This document shows positions 29,001-42,200 of a stretch of DNA of 64,000 nt, one piece after another. The notes beneath the pieces are model-generated. The model made no database searches and was not told the origin of the DNA. It saw nothing but the letters and a program-made list of their open reading frames with translations. Each line of letters begins with the position of its first letter. The first letter of the stretch is position 1. This DNA is from Hofstenia miamia (taxonomy: Eukaryota; Xenacoelomorpha; Acoela; Hofsteniidae): NCBI GenBank assembly GCA_900660155.1, contig CABFPE010000177.1, forward strand, positions 309,247 through 373,246. Reading direction: 5' to 3'. Made by a program: the position numbers and the translations under genes.

Positions 29001-32000
29001 ATAATCGTTAATATACAATTCTTGTTTGAAAAAATATTAGAGTACCCTAAAAAAGTTATGGCGCAATGGGATGAAATGGAATTAACTTAATGGATAGGAT
29101 ACCTAGAAGACAAAACTTTTCCGTAATAAGGTTGGTATTTTCATTGAGCAAATTAAGTATTTAACTAAATTTTTAGATAGACGCAAACAGCAGAATATGC
29201 GTAGCGATAATTTTGGCTAAATTTCATTTATGGAAAAGTCAAATTGATTAACTAGAATTCCAATTTATAACAGAAAAAGATTTTATATTAAAAACGCAGA
29301 TAGGCTTTGTGGAGCAAACTTTCTTCAAAGCCGCAAATAAAATTAAAAAAACACAAACATAATTTCAAAAATAGTAATCGTCAATACAAGCAGGAGATGA
29401 TAATAAGAACTAGTAAAATATAATTAAGACTTGAAAAAATCGGTGTTGTCAAAGACGCTAAAGCTTAAAAGTTCACAAAGCATCAGAAATACATGTTGCG
29501 TCTCACTGAATTATAATAAAGGAATTCATATTAACATGGCAAGATAATTCAAAATGAAACAGTCTTTGATAAGTAATTTCGCATAAAAATCAATACACAG
29601 TAGCTTTTATATTGTGTATTCAATCAATGAACATGGAGATTGCGCTGATAAAGGATGTAGCAAAATAAAAATAAGAAAACTTCAGAAACAATTATACGCC
29701 AGAAAGAATAGATTTTATTATACATTGAGTATCTTCTGCGCTAACTCAAATGCAGAAGTACGAACAGACCCGTCGCCACATTAGTATTGCGCGCTTCTGA
29801 TATGCTAAGCAGGATAACAATTTATTACGTGGGAAGAAAATATCTCAAAAATAAGCAGGTTAACTCAAGGGCGGAAGCCGGCTTTGTTACATAGCCCACG
29901 TACTTCCTTAAAAATTTACCCGCTCGGCCAGCCGTCCATGTAGTTTTCAAAATCTGCTCCACACGTCAAGCAATTCAAATCTTTTAATCCTGACCCCATA
30001 TTTTATTCTAATATTCTAAATAAACCTAGAAAAATGGAATGTATATGGAAAAACAAAATCAATATCAATGAAGAGCCTGAAATAGTTTGCTGAATACAAG
30101 CTGCAAAAAAACTGATAATATACATGGAAATTTCAAATATTTTGTTATTTAAGATTAGGTAAAATGTGTTGCACGCCTCATCATATATTTTGACCCTGCC
30201 CAAAAGTCCTAATAATGTTTATTTTTTGCACAAACTCAACCTGCGGTTCAGGTGGGTCCGGGCAGTCCGGCTTGTTCCATCCGTGTGTTAGTTCAAAAAA
30301 TTCGGGTTCCTGTGGGGCATTCTAGTTCAATGGGATTTGCTGATCCAAACAAATCTCATGGAACTGAAAACTGAGATTGTATAGTTTATTTATAATTCTC
30401 TAACTTTGGCGGGAAAATTTAGGTTATGGTTTGGGGCAACATGTGACTAATGCGCGCACAATATCTATGGGACTAATCGGGTTTGGAACCAATAAATTCT
30501 GATCAAGCAAAACTAAACACTTAATTAGTAAATACTACAAGAACATATAGCAGCATATTAATATTGCTTAAATTTATTAACATAAAACACTTTGAACAAA
30601 ATACGGATACATTTGGTATCTAAAAAAGTTACTGCACACGAGAATTTCTATTTATGGAGGGTGACCAAATGCACATTTGTGTGGGCCATAACCTAATTTA
30701 ACAATGGCCTGAATTTACTAGAACCTAATTGGAAACTATGAACATGATTGTAATTATTTTAAAAAAAGTGGGAGTTTTCTAAAGTAACTAACCACTCAAC
30801 AAAATCAAACTGGAATTTATCCGAAAATGATCCGAGAACATTGTGCACGGGCATAAATTTTGTTAATAACTTGCAAATAAGAATTGATATTTTATAAAAA
30901 TTGTGTGTTATAGGGAGCTCAGGCCGCATGCTCAAAACTTTAGGAACTTTACAAGAAAACTCAATTTAAAAGCAACTAAAGAAACTGATTTTTCACAAAG
31001 TTCCACAAAGTCAGGTTCATATCAGAAACTGAAAAATTCACCATTTTAAAAATGCTTTGAGCCCCTGACGACGCCTTTTGCATTTCTAAAGCTATGGATG
31101 CCTAATGTCAACGCAAACACAAGAAACACGTTTCCATTATGATAAAATTTGACTAAGGTGACATTTTATAAATCAGAAACTGCATTTGAAAATTCCCTAA
31201 TAAATAATAATAATTTTTCGAAAGTTTACAGTTTGGAGAATATAACGTTTGATTCTAAATTTTCAAAGCATTGGGTAGGTTTATAATGCTAATGAATTTC
31301 CTGTCCCAATGCGTCAAAATTTGACGTCAGCGCATAATTATGTCATTTGGAATTAATGGTAACATGAAATTGCCGCTTGTCATTATGGAACTAACTGCCA
31401 AAGTCAATGGCGGTATAACAAAGCCACAAGGTTGTGACACTTACCTCGGATTGTAAAATCAAATTGCGACGAAGCATTGAGGTGAGGAAAGCCTCTAACA
31501 ATAGTTCTTACGACCAGTCTATGGTTTCCCGGATGACGCACTAAATTGTAATTGAATTAGAGTATGAACTACCCATTCATTTTATTAATTAATTATTCAT
31601 TTTACACATGTTAAACACAATTCAACAGCATGAGATGCTAAACATGTTTCAAAACACAGCATGTGCATCGCACGCGGGTGATAATCAAGCAAAATTAGTC
31701 AATAGGCACCAGAACAATTATTGTAAAATTTTGTGGGTGCAAAAGTAGTTGTAGATATTAATTTCCTGTTAGATCATGCATTGAAAATCAATCGTAAATT
31801 ATTTGTAGACTCGCCATTACATATAAATGTTTAAAGACCATATCAACTGTAACAAAAACAAACAGCTTTAACCCTTATCAGGACAGGCATTTCATTAACT
31901 TATTCCGGACTTTGTTGACAATTTGTCACCAATCTGACAATCCTAATGATTAATTTAAATAGGGTATTTCCCGCCTTGAAATAATATAGGATCTTACCAG

Positions 32001-35000
32001 AATAAACTAGGTATCCCTAGAAACTACCTCATTTACTACTGTTACCTTGATTTATGATTACTTAAAATAATTATCATCATATTAGAATTATGATTGCCAT
32101 CATTACATAACATTACGATATCACTTTCCCTTATCATCAAAGCAAAAATCGTATGAAGATGCAATTTATTACTTACCAGTAGCAAAACTTTTTAAGCGTA
32201 AAATAGTAAGACGTCGTCTCTACTAGCAAAAACATGTACGCAAAACAAAATGTATCATTTTAGCAACTTAAGCAATAGTCTTTTCAAAACTTTAAAACTG
32301 CAGTCGGTAAGTTGAACAAACAGGAAGTCCCCAACCATTGCAATGAGTTACTTTTTTGCATATATGACATCTTCCTCTTTTTTGATTGACGTTTCCACGC
32401 TCAGACACTGATGTAGCGGATGCATCTACAAACTCCAGTCGTTGTGCCCGTTGCCTGAGCTCCGACTTTAAGCTCCGATACAGGGTATGAACGTATGGCT
32501 TTGTTAATTGATACGTCAGACGTTTGAGAAACTGTTTTAGAAACTTAATGAGGATGGGATCTTTTCATAATGATGTAGGCATTAGATGTAGAAACATTCA
32601 TAGGATTATAAATAATCACCATTGGCCGAGGCGAATTTTACGCAGACAGCTAAACTCCTCTGTATTTTGGTCAAGTGTATTAACCCTGCCCTTGGCTCGG
32701 TTATCCTCGATGATTATGGGCTTCGGTTTTCAATAGATACATCATGCAAAACGTTTGTTTTTCTTCGGAACATTAAATAAAAGTATTGCTGTTCTAATGA
32801 TCATACAAAAAGTCTGCGGAGTCTACCTGCCATTCTTGAACTGACTTGAAACCCTGATATACTTCTTTTCTATTGCTCAACATAGTGTCAACAAGCGTTA
32901 GGCGATGCGTCAGTAATTCTGCAGCTAGGGCATGAGATTTAAAAACTCTGTCAGTAAAAATCTTCCAGATCTAAAAAATGGAGTTGCAAGCTCTACCACA
33001 ATGTCTGTAGCTAGAAGTCTGTGTGGTGCTTCTTCCTGACGACCTGAATAAATCAGTCAATTGAAGGCAAAGTCGGTTGCAGATTCACACAACTTAACAC
33101 CATATTTTCGCGGTTTACTGGGAATGTACGTACGCCCTGGTAAATGACCTCGGTAACCAACCAACTGCTCGTCCACAGTGAAGGATTCATATGGAACATA
33201 AAAACGCCTGGGTCCAGTGTTGAAAAGCTCCTAAACGTCACTGATGTCGGCAATGCTGTTACCTATTTGTCTGTCTGGCCAAGTTCTGTAGTTGTCAAAG
33301 TGAATGTCCTGCAGCAGAAATTCGAATTAATGAAGAGTCATGCCGGTTCTATGAAATGGACGGCTGTCTTTCTGGTCCCATAAACTTTTTAAACTCGAGA
33401 AATTATCTCTGTACAAGCCAGATCGAATAATGATAGCCAAACCGGCTTTAATCTCCTCTTGACGAAAATCTCGTGTAGTAACAGTGAGGTTGAGATTGCA
33501 TTCTCTACGACCAGCACGAGCTTTTCTATTTGTTTTGCATAGAATATAAAGAATAATGTCTTCGTTGTAAAATAATAGAAAAGATTCTCTTTCTGTAGAT
33601 GGACAAACGAGACAGCGTGGGTATTCGGTTACCATGGTTGCAGTATAGGGGCAAATGGTTTAGTGTGATAAATCACTTTAGGACCAGAAATATTCTTATG
33701 CTGTTTAATTTCGACGAATTCGCTATCTTCACTTTCACTTCTTCCGAGAAAATGTCTGTCACTCAATTGAACTTCAGATACATGTTCTTGTTGTTCAATG
33801 GCGGCTTCTTCATCTACCATGTCACTGTCAGCATCTTCCAAGTGATCATTTTCGTCCTCATCATCGTGAATTCCCACCATATTAATTGCGTGCAGAAACG
33901 TTTGTCTTCGTGGTCTCTCCATTTTGCACTAAGTGGGACCCTCACAATCAAATGGAGAACACAATCGAAGCACTTACATTGAGATGTATCTTTATAAAAT
34001 TCAATTTCAAATAATTATTTTATGTAGATACATGCCTTACTTAAAATACGGCCAGGGCATCCGCAGCAAGCAAGCAATGAAAATAGAAAGCAAGAATTTA
34101 TGGTTTTCTGTGATAGTAAATCTTAATTTCGTAGTACGCATAGTTTCTACCCTTAATTACTCAAATTTGAGTTCATAATTAAGGTGCAGTGCCTAATAAG
34201 ACCATCAATTCAAGTTTATCAAATGTGTGGCTCGGCCTACTTATTATATTGCACTTTTTAGGTATTGATTAGATAGCTGGGATTCTCTTCTTTCGAATGA
34301 TATCTGTTGGAAAATATTTGTTGAACGTAAGTATGTTGAATTTTCATTCTACGCACCTCGTATCCACACCGAACTTCAACACAATCCTCATAATACCATA
34401 CTGCTCAACTTCAACAACTCTTATCTTCAATATATTTTCCACAAATTGGACAGCTCCAAGCTTGCTTGCCACCTTAATCCTTTGGTGCTATTGAGAAATA
34501 CGGTGAAAAACGACGCTAACGTACATATTTAATAGACTTTTTACAACTTTAGACAACTACAATTTGACATTTATTATGAAGACATAACAGTATTTTGCTA
34601 ATATCTGATAGGATTAATTTGGTTGCTAATTCTGACACTGGCCTTATTAAGCCATTCATGATAGCAATAGAAAGTGAAATTTATCACAAGAACACGCAAA
34701 ATAATTTAACTTGCAATTGACTAAATTAATTAACTCTTTTAGTGTGCAGGACTGTGAGACCCCAATAATAATTCACCATCTCATATCGGTTGTTTGCGGG
34801 ATGGTTGCATTTCAGATTTAAGATGAACCGTGAGCAATCACCTGCGGCCAAAGAATAGAATCGAATTCTGATGCAATTTCAAGTCATCTTTGCTGACCTA
34901 TAGAGCAACTTCATCCGACAGTTAGAAGTAGTCACTTGTATTTCTTTTAAGAGGTTTTGAGGCGATGGCCTTATTTGGGCCATTGCCTTATTAGGTAACT

Positions 35001-38000
35001 GTACCTCACTCATTTAATAATTATTTTTCATAAAAAAATTAGTTCATGATTTACTTTTTCAACTTATTAGTGAACGAAGAACCGATACTACGGAACATAT
35101 CTATTTTCAAACAAAAAATTTCTAAAAATTTACTACTGGTCAAAATATCACACTTGAATACAAATATTCAATTGAGAATTACGTTGATAAACCTCGTATT
35201 CTATTTCAGTACAATGCTGAACAAGGCCTGGACGTATTTTAAGTAGGCCACGGTAGATGTCATAATTATACTTAAGGTTGTAGAAAAAAACAAACCAATT
35301 TTATTGTAACTATTTCATGCTGACAAGATAAAATTATTTGCAAGAAAAGCATGACAGCTGAATAAAAAAATTAATTTCAAATTAATTTCCTTAAGTACAG
35401 TGAACTTAATAGTGTCCACCCACATTTCTGTTTAACTGTTTTGATATTGGCACACTGGTACTATTGTTAGGCAATGCGAAATAAATGTCTGTTTAATTAA
35501 AGTGCAGAAAACTAAAATTAGTATAGGCAATAATCATAAAAAGAATATAGAGCTAAAGGAGTTTCTTAAAGAAATTTAAATCAAATTTTCCATTTGTGGA
35601 ATAAGCGATTCCTAAAAAACGAATAAAATATCAAACAAAAATATGAATCAATGATTTTCAGACCAAAGTAAGATGAGTGAATCTGAAAAAAAAACAATTG
35701 TTAGATGTAAATATTTGTATTAAAATTATTTTCTGCGATTCATTTCAAACAATTGAAAATCCTCTTAGAAAAATGCGTTTTCTTTAAAGAAATTGCAATT
35801 GAATTTAAAAGAAGGATACAAGCTTTGAAAAAATTGTTGGAAAACCTGTTTAATAAATTGCATTTTAGAGGACTCAGTTAAAACGCTATTTGTCAATGAT
35901 AGCTGGAAATAACAAAATTCCTTTTCGTAATATCTTGATTATATTAGATAATTAGAAAAAGTGCTCGAATCAATTGTATCAAAAACCGCAAAACAAAGGA
36001 GTTGATTTAAATTATTCAACTCAATTATATTCAATTCAGTAATTGGATAAGTAATATGCTTGGATGTTTTCTAAGGATACAAAACAGGCAAAGGGAGTCT
36101 TGAATTTATCTTAGGCTGCGGTTAGACTATGTGATTGGTCAAGCGTGATCTTTCACATTTTGGTAAAATCGCACGTCTAACACCGAGATAATTAGCGATG
36201 TGACGTGATTTTATAACTTTTCTTGCTCACGTAGTCTAACCGTAGAACATGCTTACAAAGGCTTTCGTCATCTCAAGTTACTAGCATTTAACTAAGAATT
36301 TTTTTAATATAAATCGTGTTTTAGGCATTTCAGGTACCCAGATTGATGCAATCGTTTACGCGTATAATTGCTTTCTTAAACTTAAAAGTGCAATAATATT
36401 GTACAACGTCCCGACAATGTATTAAAATGAACAATAATATAGGCGGTTTTACCTCTTCAAAAATTCAATTTTTTTGCAAGATTTCTTTTTTAAGCTAAAT
36501 AAATTATGAACCATCTTCTAGTTCTTAGGATAGCTGTTTGTTGCCTTAGTAAAAATACAAATAGGTATGAACAATTAATTAGAGGAATCGAGAAGATTCA
36601 GTGGTAACTTTGAAAGAGAAAATAAATACTGAAATTTACTTATAAGCGTGAGCATTCTAATAAATGCAAAACCATCCACGGAAGTTTGACAAATTTGACA
36701 GCCAGCCAATCTACTTAAAGATTAACAATAATTTATGATTTGATAATTAATGATTGCATTCCATAAGTTGAAGCATCCCGGCGAGGTCGATGCGTCAGAC
36801 CTTCCCCTCGTATTCTTACGCTTTATTTTAATTGATTTCGGTATATGATGTTTACGTCAAACTGTTTGACATGCCGAATACTTCATTACGTTAAGGACAG
36901 TGACTTAAAAACCACTCACCCATACAAAAGCATATAATATTACCTTCCAAATCTATAGACTCAGAGCTTACAACTCTATCCTTAAGAACAATGGTGCCTT
37001 TATAGTAATGAGTAACGCTATATGCACACTTGAAGTAGTCGTGGGTGTCACATGGTGACCATTGCACCGTCAGCGATAACTTGTTCAACATGAATCGATA
37101 TTTTCGAACTTCTCCTAAAATGAGCATTGTACATGAATTATATATATATATATATAAACTAAACTACATAAAACAACCTTTTAAAATTTTTAACCACAAA
37201 AATAATGAATATTCATATTCGAGAACCGGTATAACCGTATATCCAAAAAGGTGTAGATATCAGATATAAACAAATTATAACTAAGAATATATTGACAAAA
37301 TATTAAACATTGATTGCATATATTTTCGAATTCGCACTTATTAACTGTGCCATATTAGGATTAAATTCTGAAGTTATAGTATTTTTATGGAAAGAAGACG
37401 GCTTTTAAAAAATTGGACAAGGCTGTATTTACTACTTTTTATAAACACCAGTTTGATAGAGTTGATAATTAAAAGCAGAAGTAGATTCTCCCTGGCAGAA
37501 ATGTTGTATCAAATTGATTTTTACATCGCGGAATTTTAAATCACACATTGCTATACTATTCCAAAAGCAGACAAAGAGTACAAAGCAAAATCCTGCGCTG
37601 CATGATTATTTACAATTGGTTCGTCAAGAAGCAACACTAATTGGGTTCAGGTAAAAGTATAAAATGGATGAGTAAACTTCGAGGAAATGGAATGCTTATT
37701 AATTATTTTAGGATCGGAACTTTTATCAGCTAATGACCGATTAGGCGCAGACATAGGTGTCACATTATTATTTATAGAAAAATGAAGAAAGCGTTAAAGT
37801 AGATGCAAAACACTAAAATCTAAGAAACTGTCAAGATATTGGCATTCTCCTCCATTACTAAGCAACCGCATGTCGGAAATCCAAGCAGAAATTATCTACT
37901 AAAACCATCGAGCCAACATTTTCACTTCAGAAATCAATTGAAAAACTCATCTTATTAAATGAGATAATTACTTAAAAACTATTTATTTAGTAATTGCATG

Positions 38001-38342
38001 CAAAAGTATCATACATTTAACAAAAATTATCTTTATGCATTCATATTCCACTACAAACTTTTCTTAAACTTTAAACATTTCGTAAGCACGTTTGTTATCA
38101 AAAATATTAAAAAAGACTCCATGGAATTTTCAGCATTTTTTCATATTGAACGATTATGTTGTTAAACTCATTAGTTCTAATGATTTGCTTTACATAACCA
38201 GTATGCTATTCTGAACACAAATACAAATTCCTGCATAGAAATTGAGAAATCATCTAGAACAATTTAGTGATTACATTCTAAGATATATATATATACACAC
38301 ATATATATATACATATATATATACACATATATATACATATAA

Positions 38343-38377
<35 letters not shown>

Positions 38378-39180
38378 CTCTTATACCACATCTATTCCGA
38401 ATGACATAGGGGAGGAACCCACCCACGACCCCGGTCAACCTANATATATATATATATATATATAAACATACTTGTGTTTATACTAGAGCGGGTGGGGTAA
38501 ATTCGATTAAAACTATTTACCAGAACTAAAACTTCATTCATAGAGAATTAGAATTCTGCTATCATTGCGCACCTGTAAAAATTTTTAATGCAATTCTATT
38601 AAGTGCCTTCTAGACTTCAAAATCCGGTAAATACAATTTTCATTTTGCTCCAAAGTTCCAATTCATTAACAAATTCTAGACTAAGAATTTCATTCTTAAT
38701 GAAAGGTTATATCTAGGTGTGTATTATGTGCTGAGGATAGCTGCAAAACCCCTTTCCCTGCTATTATCTTGATAACATTACAGATATTTAGGAACGCAAA
38801 CGTCGTTATGGTATTTTCATCAATTAACTGCACCATCGAAATCATACGCGTAAGTGGACAAATGATTGCAAAAGGTGTTAAGTTTAGCCAACTACAAGCT
38901 CTTGGTTTGCGAAAGATGAATGTAAATTAGATGTTACAGTCATTCAATAAAGCTTTACTGAACGCAGCATGCACATTGTTGTAAGTTTTTATTCAACTGT
39001 GAAGCGCTGTGTGATAAAACAGCAATTAACATCTAATTATACAGTCAACAAGATGAATGTTTTTATTACTGAAATTTCAGTGTTGACCATAGACAATCTA
39101 TGCCAATGTGTTCCCCCTCCAAAATATTCAAGAAATGGTCAAATAGTTTAAAAAACTATTGCAGTCTGTATTTAAAACAT

Positions 39181-39224
<44 letters not shown>

Positions 39225-42200
39225 GAAGCCAAATTCTAAACTTTTTTTTATCGGATTAGCGTGATTTTTTTCTGTTTTGGTGCCGATAGTTTTAACGAAA
39301 TAGTAAGAACAAAAAAAAGAAATTTTAGCAAATATTTCATGTTTCTTTTTATTCTTGCGGTCCGCAAACATCATAATAAGTATACAAGTCAGAGTGCAAC
39401 AATGAAATCACTATATATCGCTAACGGCCTTCGGTAGATATTGACGTCGTACAAATTTGATATTAAATATTTCTAATAAACGGCCATGGCAATAATTAGA
39501 GACAGAAAATGAGTGGGTGCTTCCAAGGTTGTTTTTGGAACTAAAGAGGATATACATTCAGCAATACCTCTTTGTGATGAATTACTGAGTCGTTTTAATT
39601 CTACGGATAATTACTCTAAAATATCATCAAGGATACATTCTCATAAAAGAAGCTGATTGCCAAGCAAACTCAAAATGTCAATTCGTTTTTTCTGTAATAA
39701 TTGAGAAGACATTAAAAACGTAACCAAATTCCGCGCTATGTTGACAGTAATAAACACAATTTACTACAAAAAGCCGTTTTATGAAGAGTTTAGGAGTACC
39801 ATGCACTTCTACTTTACTCGAATCAAAGCTGGTAAATTAACACAGTTTTAAATTAGGAAATATTCATTAAGACGTTAGTAATATAAAATAAATGTAAACT
39901 GATGAATGCGCTTCGTTTACATTCATATTTATTTCCGAATTCACAGGAATATGTTTAATCACGATAAAATTAGTATTTTCATTAAAGCATGCAGTCAATG
40001 CAACTGCGTTTAAATTGCGAAAAGGAACCTCAAAGCAAACATCTTAAAAAACACGCTAACCAGACATTAGACATTAGTAATATAAAATAAATGTAAACTG
40101 ATGAATGCATTTCGTTTACATTCACATTTATTTCCGAATTCACAGGAATATGTTTAATCACGATAAAATAAGTATTTTCATTAAAGCATGCTGTCAATGC
40201 AACTGCGTTTAAATTGCGAAAAGGAACCTCAAAGCAAACATCTTAAAAAACACACGCTAACCAGACATTAGATGCGGAGATCTACTCTCACCTTTTGTTG
40301 AATTCAAGTAAAATGGAATGCCGATAGAAGGCTGTATTGGATGCAGTATTTTAGGTTTTGACCTGGACACTGAGCTAATCCCCGATTCCGAGATTAAGAA
40401 AAAGTAATAAATAATTTATTAATAACAGTTTTCAAAATCAATTTTTTAAACAATATTTCACTTTTTCTGAAAAAACTTAAAACCGGTTTGATGAGTACGC
40501 TTGGACATTTCATTGGGCCAAAGCTAAGAAAACTTCAAATTTGCACCACCCTGTAAATAAACAATTTCAAATTTATAGACTTGAAATTTATATTTATGAA
40601 TTAAGATCTTACCATTTGATCCAGAGGTAAAGTTGCGAACAGTGAAATGACCGAAGCGCCAAGGTTCTCGAATGTCTTGGTTTATTGAGTAAATTTTGAT
40701 GGAATAGTTTGTGTAAGGCTTTAAATCGTACTGAGTGAGGTTGCTTTTTATTGTTGAAGAGCGTACAGCACGTCTTTGTCGTATGTCCCAAATCTCTAAC
40801 CTATAGCGCTTAACTTCTTGTAAAGGCTTCAGAAATATTCGTACACTTGTAAACACAACATCAATTTTCGATATGCTAAGACACACTGTAAGGCTGTATT
40901 TTATACAAATTTCGCAATCTCAAATAAAGGAATAAAAATACCGATGACTAAAAAGCGCATAGCAGAATTTTAGAGATTTACAAATGGTTTTCGAAAACAA
41001 AATTTACATTTTTCAATATTGTTTTTTACATTAAACCACCTGGCGTCCATTTAAAGGACAAACCCGTTTTTTCCACATTTACAAAGGACTTTCTCCAAGT
41101 CTATTACCGAATTTGAGAATGTTAGGGATGGAACAGATCTATTGGGGAACATTATGCTTTAATGCAATGTTGAAAATATCTATTGAAGCGTAGTTGAAGA
41201 GATTAACAATTTTTCTTTGAAAATTTCGAATTTTTAAAAAGTCTCACTATACCTAATGTTCACGTATTCATAAGAATTTTGACTTTTTTATGTTTCCCAA
41301 GATATACCAAATCCAATGTGTTGTGCCGTGCACAAAATCAGAGGTTTAAGTTTAACTATGAGGGACTTATCAAAAACATTTATATTAAATGCAAAAATGG
41401 TAAACTTACAACTAAACTATTGCGTCATTTAATATAATGTCTATTTTCATAGGGCTTGTAGTCATTTTAATGTTCTTGCAAAACGATAACAATCGGCATT
41501 TGAACCGATCGATTGAGCCTGATTTGAGTTAGGAGGCGGTTTTATTTTTACTTTGTCTTTTTTATATCATTTATTTTAGAATTGGCTTGGGAAATTGAAA
41601 TGGACTTGGGCCTGGCCTGTACTTTTGCCCTAAGTAGTGTACTTTTTACCATTACAAATTTGAACTTTAGGTTGAAATCCCTATAGCTTAATAATGCAAT
41701 TGTAGAATAAACAAAGAAAACTGAAGAAAAGCTTACATTGGTTTTGGTGGTCTCTTTATACAGATGTCATTGATTTTTGCGAAGCCTCGTTTGCAAATGC
41801 AACCTGATTGATCTGCGTTTGGCATAAAATTTGTCGGGCATCTTTCACATTTTGTTGCTCCTTTAGAAGAAGAATATTCATTGCTCGGACATCCTAAATG
41901 CAAATCGATAAAGAAGTCCTGATTTTAAGTACTTACTTATGCACATTGAGTTGTTTTTTTGTTGTGTTCCAGGGATGCATTGGCACTTGTTGTCGGCCGA
42001 CCAACCATCTAAAAAGCAGATAAACTCTAGCTTATCATCTGACTGAATTCTCGCATTTTTGACGCATTGGCTGTTAGCAGAAATTACGTCTTCTTCTTTG
42101 TATTTAACGCTAAATATAAAAAAATAAAATTCAAAAATTTAATACATATAGCTTTGATAGTTTCTATGAACGTATGCAACTAGTGAGGATATAGTTATGC

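Larger units (their letters stand above)
31541..36943. other. 5.4-kb intron carrying DNA-transposon remnants
   Basis: Holds a piggyBac transposase pseudogene (about 32300-33940), an 823-bp inverted-repeat element (34183-35005) and a 130-bp MITE (36116-36245), each listed separately. Nothing else recognised. Confidence 0.6.
37115..40612. other. intron between the fibronectin III exons
   Basis: Contains A/T microsatellites (37138-37157, 38282-38373, 38444-38463, 39184-39222), a probable sequencing-adapter insertion at 38374-38442 beside an N, and a 199-bp tandem duplication at 39875-40270. Confidence 0.6.

Noticed and set aside
33599-33982. 127-codon plus-strand open frame
   Set aside because: Antisense shadow of the piggyBac transposase pseudogene.
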